Positions 11,601 through 20,533 of a DNA stretch of 64,000 bases are shown piece by piece. A program made the translations under genes and the position numbers. The notes beneath the pieces are model-generated. The model saw only the letters and a list, made by a program, of their open reading frames with translations. It ran no database searches and was not told the origin of the DNA. The stretch covers positions 19,442,274 through 19,506,273 of the forward strand of contig NC_045129.1 of NCBI RefSeq assembly GCF_007655135.1. The letters are read 5' to 3'. Positions within the stretch are counted from its first letter, which is position 1. Each line of letters begins with the position of its first letter. The DNA comes from Punica granatum (lineage: Eukaryota > Streptophyta > Magnoliopsida > Myrtales > Lythraceae).

Positions 11601-12391
11601 ACCGGGTTAGTCTATCAGAACAAATGAGATCGATATCCCTATATCGACTCATTTGGGTATGCATACACTTATAGACTCTGCCCACCAAGCGGCCGTGAGA
11701 TATCACTCCCATTACGTAGGAGGGACAAATTCTATCTTGGTCACTCACATTCCTCTCCATGCTCTGTGGTATACCCAATAACTGTCTTTATAACCAGCCT
11801 GTTATGGTGGCATTTGACAGTATCAAAGTATACGACATTACATGTAGGAAACTATGATGGCCTCAAGTCAAAGGACCACTGCACCATAGTCACTTTGAGA
11901 TCTGCTAATGACAGTCACGTAACAACTCATGTAGCAGTCTCATGACGGGTCAGTCCAGTACACATTACTCTTAATGTATACCTGCGGTGTGACTCGATGT
12001 CTCCACATCCATGACCTGTGAGATTTGGTCATCAATCTACACCCACACTAGTCTAACCGCATTATCGTTGTCCTAATTAAAGATAATACTTTGACTAGGG
12101 ACATTTAGGAATAGTGTTCAGTCATTATAGGATCTCACAGTCAAGTCACACTTGATGCCTGTTGAACCTACTATTCCAAGGACGTTATTGTGTAAAAAAT
12201 GAATATTCAGCGCAACCCACACAATAACATAAATGCCTCGTATTATAATAAAATATATGTCATATTACAGAATTCATGACAGATTGCCTCTAGGGCATAC
12301 ACCAATTCCTAACAGGGTCATGAATAGTTACCCGAGTTTTGATCGGGGATTCTCGTGTAGGAAGCCGGTGGGCCAAAATGGGGTGTTGACA
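8624..12391 (-). repeat. 3' LTR of the complete element, with internal deletion and nested insertion
   Basis: It runs from TGTGCGCACCCG to GGTGTTGACA. Without the nested solo LTR and its duplication it is only about 2,078 bp, against 5,008 bp for the 5' LTR. The difference is a deletion of about 2.9 kb at 9163-9167: the sequence jumps from the position equivalent to about 23019 to that equivalent to about 25972. The remainder is nearly identical to the 5' LTR. The hairpin GTGCGGG-N7-CCCGCAC is at 8869-8889. Confidence 0.88.
10630..12314 (-). mobile_element. Solo LTR, Copia-like, with target duplication GGGTC
   Basis: The LTR at 8624-12391 is interrupted exactly between GGGTC (10625-10629) and a second GGGTC (12315-12319); the 5' LTR copy reads straight through at the equivalent place (about 27411-27416). 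The insert is 1,685 bp. On the minus strand it begins TGTTAGGAATTGG followed by a CCCTAGAGGCAA motif, and it ends in CTAGCA. TG..CA ends, a 5-bp duplication and no internal protein make it a solo LTR. The TGTTAGGA start and CCTAGAGGCAA motif resemble plant Copia LTRs; that assignment is from recall and unverified. It holds no coding frame of note. Confidence 0.82.
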
Positions 12392-12405
12392 GCTTGCCCC
12401 TCTTT
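12392..12405 (-). other. Polypurine tract of the complete element
   Basis: On the minus strand AAAGAGGGGCAAGC lies immediately upstream of the 3' LTR start TGTCAACACC. It is identical to the tract before the P LTR at 6066-6079 and is the expected primer for plus-strand DNA synthesis. Confidence 0.85.
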
Positions 12406-12544
12406 GGTTGCATGCTCGGTTAAAGGGTGTAGTCAAAGACCATAACAAGCATCCCCTTTTTGGTCCCGGCCACCGCTCCGTTGTAGCTTCACCGTGGCTG
12501 CTCGCGGCCTACTTGGATGTATTGGGATATTGCTGGAAGTTAAG

Positions 12545-12920
12545 ACCGGGACGGACCCGAAAGAAGCCGGGATAGACCCGAGAGAAAACAGGATGAATCT
12601 GAAAGAAACCAGGGTGGACCTGAACAAGAATTTAAAAGCCGGGATGGACCCGAGACAGGGATTTAAAAGCCGGGGTGGACCCGAGACAGGAATTTAAAAG
12701 TCGGGATGGACCCGAGGGGCCGGATAGACCTGAACTGGAATTTAAAAGCCGGGATGGACCCGAGGGGCCAGGATAGACCTAAACTGGAATTTAAAAGCCG
12801 GGATGGACCCGAGGGGGCAGGATAGACCTGAACTGGAATTTAAAAGCCGGGATGGACCCGAGGGGCCAGGATAGACCTGAACAGAAATTTAAAAGCCGGG
12901 ATGGACCCGAGACAGGAATT
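12545..12920. repeat. Minisatellite in the 3' untranslated part (about 31- and 49-bp units)
   Basis: Repeated GGGATGGACCCGAG blocks separated by a GGAATTTAAAAGCC spacer give units of about 31 or 49 bp; the longer ones carry GGCCAGGATAGACCTGAACT. It lies between integrase and the polypurine tract, as does the longer, shorter-unit array of element P (4931-5924). Confidence 0.88.
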
Positions 12921-13539
12921 TGAAATTTGGAATTTGCGCAAAGCGCTGTGTGACGGCTTGCTTGGCGTTTGGATGCGGATTACTCCGTGCGTGGCGATTA
13001 ACGATGATCTCTTATCGCTCGTCCTTCTCTGAACATCGTTGGTTTGGGTGGTGCGGCGCATCCCTCGACGATTTCCAAGTCTTCGAGAACACGGTCCGCC
13101 ACGTGAGGCAAACGCGAGTCCGTCGGCGGGGAGCGTCCCCTGGGGTTCCTGATTGCACCTGTACAGGGGAAAGAGAAGCCTACAAAGGAGGTCAGCCGCG
13201 TGAAATCGTTTAGACTGCGACGCGTAAAGGAATCTATGTAAAGATGTGATGGGGACATGATGTTGTTGGCCATTTGGAGGGCGGCCGCGTCCCTATCGAA
13301 GAATAGCTTTTCTGAGACGGATAACCCGTAGAATTATGTGCATAAAGGTAATGGGAGGGATCTTCTGGGATCCTCCAAATCAAGGATATGTCGATTCGAC
13401 CCCATCCCAGGGCGAGTCTCGAGCCTAGAGAGTCGAAGAGAGTTTGCTTCTGTTGAAAAGTGCCGAACCACTACTCGATGTAGCTTCACAGGGAAAGCGT
13501 TGCTGTTCTTTCGTGGTCGAGCCGACATTGTCCCCTAAC
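12921..13539 (-). other. 3' untranslated region of the complete element
   Basis: I see no conserved protein or RNA here; the small open frames show no recognisable motif. Its left part (12921-12990) is homologous to 4860-4930 in element P, which supports its place at the end of the internal region. Confidence 0.6.
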
Positions 13540-13830
13540 TTTTGCCTAGGCTGCAAAATGCATGATGACCTAGCGGGGTGTTTTATTTAATCTTTCCCAC
13601 ATGAATGCTCATCTTTTGCTGCGGTTCCCGTGTTCGGGTGAGACCGCACCCCTCGAACCCTCTAACTTTTGCCTAGGTTGCCTCAAAGAAATTTTCGACC
13701 TAGCGAGGAAATGATTTATGCTCTCCTTTTGCCGCGACTCCCCTTTGCGGGATTTTAAGTCGTGCCACTCGTTCCCTAGCTTTTGCCTAGGCCGCCTCGA
13801 AGAGGTTTTCGACCTAGGGGGAAAATTTAT
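13540..13830. repeat. Tandem repeat downstream of integrase (114-127 bp spacing)
   Basis: Three copies of a block starting TTTTGCCTAGG and running to GACCTAG begin near 13540, 13667 and 13781. The blocks are diverged apart from the TTTTGCCTAGG and GACCTAG(C/G)G cores. The frame 13609-13854 on the minus strand runs through these repeats and is unlikely to be a protein. Confidence 0.75.
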
Positions 13831-13954
13831 TTTTTTTCTCTCAAGAGAGCTCAATATTGGACAAATGGTGGGAGTTGATGTTCATTTACAAAAACAGAAT
13901 TGTCTTACAATAGGAACGGGCACGGAGCCCGGTGGACAAAGAATATACAGTCGC

Positions 13955-15252
13955 TCACAGATAGTACTTCTTGATGGCATCAGCGTTGACGGGGAGGGCG
14001 TTTTCAGCGCCGTCCATATCGCTCAGAATGACCGCTCCTCCGGAGAAGACCTCTTTGACGACGAAGGGGCCGTCGTATTTGTACGAAAACTTCCCTCGAG
14101 AGTCCGGCGTGACGTGTAGGACTTTCCTCAAAACAAGGTCGCCGGGTTTGAAGTCGCGGTGGCGGACTCTTGTGTTAAAGGCTCGAGCCATTCTTTGTTG
14201 GTAGCACTGTCCGTGGCATAGCGCTTTCAGCCTCTTTTCATCGATGAGGTTCAGTTGCTCGTATCGCTGTTTTGCCCACTCCGCTTCTGCAAGTTCGGCC
14301 TCGGCGAGAATCCTCATGGAGGGGATCTCCACTTCGATTGGGAGGACGGCCTCCATGCCATAGACTAGGGAGTACGGGGTTGCCCCGGTGGAGGTCCGTA
14401 TGGATGTCCGGTACGCCAGGAGTGCATAGGGGAGCATCTCGTGCCAATCCTTGTAGTTCACCGTCATTTTCTCAATGATCTTTTTGATGTTCTTATTCGC
14501 CGCTTCCACCGCACCGTTCATTTGGGGACGGTACGGGGTGGAGTTGCGGTGTCGGATTTTGAATTGTGCACAAAGCTCGTTGATGACCTTGTTGTTCAGG
14601 TTCTTGGTGTTGTCTGTGATGATTGTCGCAGGGACCCCGTACCGGGCGATGACGTCGCGTCTGAGAAAGCGAGCCACGGCCTTTGCGGTGACTGACGCCA
14701 GGGTGATGGCCTCGATCCATTTAGTGAAGTAATCGATCGCCACCAAAATGAACATATGCCCGTTTGACGCTTTGGGGTTGATCGGGCCAATCACGTCCAT
14801 CCCCCACATTGAAAAAGGCCATGGCGCCGTCATGGGGCGCAGTTCGTTAGGGGGTGCTTTGATCAGATCGACGTAGACTTGACACCGGTGGCAGTGTCTG
14901 ACGTGCTTCACGCAGTCAGTCTCCATGGTGGACCAATAATAGCCCAGGCGCATGATCTTCTTCGCGAGCTTGAGACCATTCATATGGGGTCCGCAGTTTC
15001 CCCCGTGCACTTCCTACATGAGACGTCGTGATTCGTGTTCGTCGATGCACCGGAGGTGTGTGGAGTCGAAGGAACGGCGGTAGAGTATCTCGCCGCTCAA
15101 GAAATAATGTATCGCGAGACGTCTGAGGGTCTTCCGGTCGCGGCGATCGGCGAATGGGGGGTATTGGCCGGTTTGCAGAAGGTTCTTGATGTCTTCGTAC
15201 CACGGCTTTGCCTCAGATGTTTCAATCGCGTTGCAATATGCCGGTCTTTCGG
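13955..15252 (-). pseudogene. pol: Integrase (pol, 3' part), disrupted by one stop
   Basis: The element's integrase, which would insert its DNA copy into the genome. The frame opens at about 15256 with a linker ending near EIAERPAYCNAIE. It meets an in-frame TAG at 15014-15016 and then stays open for 351 codons to the stop at 13955. The zinc-binding region has its histidines (VHGG, PHMNG) and CHRC. The catalytic acidic residues are present in GMDVIGP, TDNT and GAVEAANK. This frame differs from that of the upstream RNase H because of a deletion at about 15253, so it cannot be made as one polyprotein from this copy. Confidence 0.88.
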
Positions 15253-15699
15253 CTATCTCGATCTCGAGGGGCTATCAAGCAAATACCGTAAGGGGTCCGC
15301 TTTTGATAATAAGCGAATTTTGTGGTAGAGCGTGTACTGTCGGAGCCTTTGCATGACCCACACCAACGCGCAACACATCTTTTCGATCTCCGGGTAATTG
15401 GATTCCCCTTCGGTGAACTTCCGGCTCAAGTAGTATATCGCCCTCTCCGTGCGCGTTGACTCGTCTTCTTGCCCCAGCATGCACCCTAAGGACTGTCGGC
15501 GCACCGTGAGGTACAAAATGAGGGGCCGGCTCGACACGGGTGGTACCAATATCGGCGGCTGAATTAGATAGGCCTTGATGGTGTCAAAAGCCCTTTGGCA
15601 CTCGTGGTCCCATTCCATCGCTACGTTTTTGCGGAGCAAGCGAAAGAGCGGTTGGCACTTATTCGTTAGGTTCACAATGAAGCGTGCAATGTAATTCAG
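15253..15699 (-). pseudogene. pol: RNase H domain of pol, truncated
   Basis: It continues the RT frame after an in-frame TGA (15700-15702). It shows the RT connection region (NLTNKCQPLFRLLRKN), then an RNase H-like domain with GCMLGQED, YYLSRKF and NYPEIEKMCCALVW. The frame ends at 15253 a few residues after YLLDSP. In Tat/Ogre elements the conserved sequence goes on from there through a linker and a second RNase H domain before integrase. Here it jumps directly to the EIAERP linker in another frame, so about 0.8 kb appears deleted (size inferred from family knowledge). Confidence 0.82.
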
Positions 15700-16813
15700 T
15701 CACCCCAAGAAGCCGCGCACCTCTCGGACCGTCGACGGCGGGGGAAGCTCTTTGATCGCGTTGACTTTATCCGGGTCTACCTCGATACCGCACTCACTGA
15801 CCACGAATCCCAGTAATTTTCCTGACCAGGCGCCGAACGTGCACTTTGCCGGATTGAGCCGGAGTTTATATTCCTTTAGGCGGTCGAAAAGGCGTTTCAG
15901 GTTAACGAGGTGATCTTCCCCTTCTTTGGACTTGGCGATCATGTCGTCGACTTCCTTGTGCATCATGTCGTGGAATAGTGTGACCATGGCCCTCTGATAA
16001 GTTGCCCCCGCATTCATGAGGCCGAAAGGCATAACGCGGTAGCAAAAGGTTCCCCACATCGTAGTGAATGTCGCCTTGAGTTTGTCCTTCTCGGCCATCC
16101 GGATCTGATTGTACCCGGAGAAGCCGTCCATGAAAGAGAACTGGGCATGGCGCGCCGTATTGTCGACTAGGACGTCGATGTGCGGCAAGGGGAAGTTGTC
16201 TTTAGGGCTGGCCTTATTGAGATCTCGGTAGTCGACGCAGACTCGGACCCTTCCATCCTTCTTTTCCACTGGCACAATGTTCGCCACCCATTCGGAATAA
16301 TTGCAAACCTCTAGGAACCCTGCGTTGATCTGTTTGACGACTTCCTCCTTGATGCGGAGGAGAAGGCTAGCCCATTGCCGTCGTAAATGTTGCCGCTTGG
16401 GCGGGAATTTCTCGGTGTCGAGTGGGAGAAAATGCTCGACTATTGAGGGGTCTAGGCCGGGCATGTCGGCGTAAGACCAGGCGAAGACCTCTTGATATTC
16501 CTTCAGGAAGTCGATTATCCGAGTTCGCTGTGTGGGGTCGAGAGCTGTCCCAATTTTCACGGTGCGGGGCTCTTCTTCGGTGCCCACGTTGATCTCTTCC
16601 GTTGGCTCAACCGAGGTGATTTGATGATTTTCGAGGCGACGCAAACTCTCTTCTATCTCAGGCACTTGACCGTCCTCGGGGAGCCCTTCCCCAAAGTATA
16701 CGGGTTGGGGCTCACCGAGTTGCTCTCGGGATAGGTTCGAACCGAAGCGTCGAGGATTTGGATTCGAGTGAAGCCTGGAAATTCGAGAGAGTCGTCTTAG
16801 AAAATTTATAATG
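15700..16813 (-). pseudogene. pol: Reverse transcriptase of pol, with damaged active-site motif
   Basis: The RT copies element RNA into DNA. Recognised by WVANIVPVEKKDGRVRVCVDYRDLNKASP-type blocks, FPLPHID, SFMDGFSGYNQI, the fold region MPFGLMNAGATYQR and LLGFVVSECGIEVDP. The first longest-frame start would be a GTG at 16665, but the frame stays open back to the candidate splice acceptor at 16814, passing PVYFGEGLPEDGQ. At the catalytic site the sequence is HKEVDDMIAKS. The family normally has a Tyr or Phe before VDD preceded by further residues, so an in-frame loss of about 12 bp is likely. The frame ends in TGA right after RGFLG, where relatives have arginine. Confidence 0.88.
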
Positions 16814-16986
16814 CTGCGAAATAGAGAATAGGAGAGGGAGAAAGAATGTAAGAGAATTCAAAAAAATGCGTGAGAGATTTCATTGATGTTGCGAATCAAG
16901 AAGCCATAATAGAAACCCCTCTCCCGTCGTGTGGCGCATGGCTATGCCGACACGCGGGGAACATCTTATACATAGATAAGCCTTAC
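16814..16986 (-). other. Candidate intron between protease and RT
   Basis: On the minus strand the protease frame reads VIAD then GT, followed by a donor GTAAGG at 16986. A pyrimidine-rich stretch ending TTTCGCAG gives an acceptor at 16814. Removing these 173 bases takes out the TAA stop (16983-16985) and puts protease and RT in one frame with no stop up to the RT domain. A second in-frame acceptor, TTTCCAG, ends at 16775. A spliced intron at this place is a known property of Ogre elements; splicing of this copy is inferred. Confidence 0.72.
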
Positions 16987-18860
16987 ACATCGGCAATCAC
17001 AACCGAGTAGCGCGGGACTGAGGTCCAGTTGTCCAGCTCCTCATTCTCTTGCGCCAAGCAAATGTGAACCCCTGAAGGAATCTCCTCGGTGACGGCGTAC
17101 ACGGCTGACGGAGTGGCAGAAGTGTCGTCGGAGTCTGAGGAAGGGCCGTCAAGGGTGCCTCCTATGACGCGTGAAGGCCCGGGGAAGAAATGAGATAGTG
17201 GGGGGACTGAAGTGCCCCTGTTGAGCCCCCCATAGTATGCGGCGAGGCGATGAAGATGGTTGCCCTTGCGGGCCTCGATGATCTCATGACAGGAGGGGCG
17301 AAAGCCAAGCCCCCTCCTGTGTTTGTACTCCTCGATCTCAATGGGGCGGTTGATCCCTTGTCCGCGTGCCCTAAGGCCGGTGCCGGGAATATAGTTGTTG
17401 CGCAAGAGAAACTTCCCTATCATGCGGTCGGAGCGGGACGGTTCACTCTCTCCGTAATCTCGGATGACAGAGATGGTTTCGAATGAGTGGAACGGGAGGT
17501 TTTCGTCGTCTCCAATGCTGATGTAGGGCACCGCCGTCTCCTTGTAGATGGCGTAATCCTCCTCTCCTTTCACCGTGATGAGCTTCTCTTCGACGATGAA
17601 CTTTAGCCGTTGGTGCAGAGAAGAGGGTACGGCGCCGGCCGAGTGGATCCAAGGCCTCCCGAGCAACAGGCTGAACGCGTTCGGGATGTCGAGCACCTGG
17701 AACGTGATGCTGAACGAGCACGAGCCAACATCTATGAGGAGGTCGATCTCCCCGTTCACCTCCCTACGAGAGCCATCGAAGGCTCGGACTGCCGTCTTGC
17801 TTGGGAGGACTCAGTTAAGATCCACGTTCATCTGTTTGAGGGTGGTCACCGGGCAGACATTGAGGGCGGACCCGTTGTCAATCATGACCCGGCCGATGAT
17901 GTAATGGTTGCACTTGCAGACGATGTGCAACGCCCGTGAATGTGACCAACCCTCGGACGGGAGCTCGTCGTCCGAGAACGAGATAGTGTTGGAGAAGATG
18001 GACCCGATCGTCTCCTCTATCCTGTTAGGGGGCGTTTCCTTCGGCACTTGTGCCGCGGTCAGTACCCGGAGGAGGGCCTCTCGGTGAGGTTCCGAGCCGA
18101 GGAGGAGGGCAAGCAATGAGATGTGGGCCGGGGATTTGGCCATTTGCTCCACCACCTTGTATTCGCTCGCCTTCACGATCTTCATGAAAGCTTCGGCTTC
18201 CTCCTCGGTCACCTTCTTGGACGGGAAAGGTGACCTTTCGGGCGTCGCCCCGTCTTCAACAGCGGGCGCTTTCCCTTTGTCCTTGGCCGTCGGGTTCTCA
18301 TATACCCGTCCCGAGCGTGTCAACCCCATGACACTGAATTGCTGTTCAACGCTCCCGATGCTTCCTTCGTAGGTCCAGGGGACCTTGCTGTCCGAATACG
18401 GCTCCCGAGCGGGGACGTCAACGACGAATGGGGCCGGTGAGGCCACGTGTCCCGTGAACCCGACCGTGAGTTCCTCGGGAGTGTAATTGATTACAAAGGG
18501 AGGGGGGTTCTCCTGCGCTTCTTCGTCTCTCTCCGAAACGCACACAGAGATCATGTTGATGGACGGTCCCGAGTTCGGCCTATGGTCCGGGAGGGGGTTG
18601 GCCTGCACGTTTGGAGGTCTGACGGCGTTGAAAGTGAGTTGGTTGCTGTCGATCCTCCTCTGAATTTCGTCCCTCAACCTCCAACAATTGTCGAGAGTGT
18701 GCTCCGGTGCGCCCTGATGGTATTCGCAGCGTTTGGATTGGTCCTGGACGGACAGGTCGAAGTTCGGACCTGGGGATATCGGTTGAATTTGATCTCCCGC
18801 TAAGAGTTGTCGATATATGTGAGAGAGAGGAGCAGGCAGCGACAAGTATTGCTTGCGGGG
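16983..18860 (-). pseudogene. gag: Gag C-terminal part with zinc knuckle-like motif and aspartic protease
   Basis: It continues the gag frame after an in-frame TGA at 18861-18863. Near the start is a knuckle-like CEYHQGAPEHTLDNC. Residues further on are acidic and proline-rich, then comes the protease with the active-site tripeptide in VMIDNGSALNVCP and the later block LLLGRPWIHSAGAVP. A second in-frame TGA at 17811-17813 splits the protease between these two blocks; the same reading frame resumes at once (KTAVRAFDGSRREVNG). No methionine follows the first stop: the longest frame begins with a TTG. The stop at 16983-16985 lies inside the candidate intron. Confidence 0.85.
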
Positions 18861-20472
18861 TCAGCTCGGTGCGCCACCGGCCTGTTGACCCTGCGAAACG
18901 GGGTTCTGTTGCGCCGGCGGAGGAGTTCTCGACATCGGGGGCCTGGGTTGAGAGGGTTGAGCGGGGGCAGGCGTAAAGTGGTCGTATGACTGTGAGGTCG
19001 TCGGTGGCGGGACCGGTGGGACTGAATAGTAGATCGACTGAAGTTGGTGCTGTGGAGGCGGGGGAAAGTAAGCAGGAGCGGTGGTCGGTGTGGTCGTGAG
19101 ATTCACCGAATATTGTTGTGGCGCCTGGTGCGCCAAATTTACGGCGTTGACGGAAACCTCTTTCACTCTCCTTCCGCTGGACGACGACGACGCCGCGGGA
19201 GCCTTCTTTGATGATTCCTCTCCTTTGTTGGCGGGGTCCTCCATTCTTCCTAGTTTGATTCCCAAATCCAGCTTTTTCCCAGCCTCGATGAGGTCGGAGA
19301 ACGATGAAGTGTGCGCCAACAGGTGTGAATAGTACACTCCTCTCAGCATGGAGTGGAACAACTGGATCTGCTGCGCCTCGCTGATCGGGGGAATGTGCTT
19401 TGCGGCTTGGGCACGCCACTTGGCGGCATACTCCTCGAACTTTTGGCCCCGCGCCATTTCTTTCGTGCTTAACTCTAGAAGAGTAGGAGGCGTCTCCGCG
19501 CAATATCGGTATTGGTCGGTGAACTTCCGGGAGAGATCCTCCCACGTCGGGATGTCCTCAGCCTTCAGTGACATGAACCAATCGAGGGCCGATCCCGACA
19601 GGCTATCCTGGAAGGAGTGGATGACAAATTTCTCGTATTCCCAATACTGCAGCATCTTCCCTCGGTAATGGCGGAGGTGGTGGCGTGGATCCGTCGTGCC
19701 TTCATAGGTCTTGAACTCTGGAACCTTGAACTTCGGGGGTAGGCGCATACCCGGGAATAGGCTACAGTCGCCATAGCGGGCGTCGGGACGAACATCGTTC
19801 GCTTGCAGGGCCCGTATCGTTTCCTCCATTCGCTTCAACCTACGCTCCTGTTCGGCGTCAGCCTCAGGGAAGAAGTGTATCGGTGAAGCGAATTGGGCCG
19901 CGTGGGTCGGTGTGCCCGGTTCGTGGAAGGCGGTGTTTATAGGAGGCGGCGCCTGGTAGGAGAGGCCGGCGTGAGGCTGTAGAGGTGGATAAGGAGGAAG
20001 CTCAGTGGCTTGAAGGTGCGTCGGAGCAGGTGCGGTGGGTGTCGGGAAAACCGTCGGTGGGGGTACCGCATAGGTCAAAGCCGGAGCCGGTATGGAAACT
20101 GGTGGAGGTGCAGACAAGATATGCTCCGAGGTTAGGAAGGTAGCCGGCGGAAGAGGGACTACCGAAGGGGCCGGTGGCGGCGGGAGTTGACTGGTAAAGG
20201 AGTGAATCGTGGACGTATACAGCGTTGGCGGTGCGGGAGCCATGACATTCTCCGGGGCTTGGGTTGGTGGAGCCCCCGGGGTTGGATCGACTGTTGGCCC
20301 CGGTCCCGGTGGGGGTGTGGAGCTCGAAGAGGCCCGGTTCGGTCCTCTGAGCAGAGCGAGCAGCTCTGCCATGTTAGTGGCCATTTGGTTGACCGTACCC
20401 TCGAGGGCCGCGATGCGGGCTTGGTCATTCGTGGCGGTGGAAGTTGGTGAGGCCGGTGGCAGAGGCGCTTTC
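18861..20472 (-). pseudogene. gag: Gag, 5'-truncated
   Basis: Structural protein that would package element RNA. A Pro/Ala-rich N-terminal half is followed by a coiled segment (RRLKRMEETIRALQANDV). Then comes the typical gag core: LPPKFKVPEFKTYEGTTDP, LSGSALDWFMSL, WEDLSRKFTDQY, FEEYAAKWRAQAAKHIPP and LIEAGKKLDLGIKLGRME. The frame ends with TGA at 18861-18863. Comparison with the derivative at 33850-34340 shows that the spacer after ORF1 and the gag start were lost: the sequence runs from the spacer straight into gag at about 20466-20472. The first in-frame ATG is now at 20384. Confidence 0.87.
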
Positions 20473-20533
20473 GGTGGCCGCTCGAAAGTGGCGTGGGCCC
20501 GAGCGAGGGCCAAAATGAGTGCGCCTACTAATC

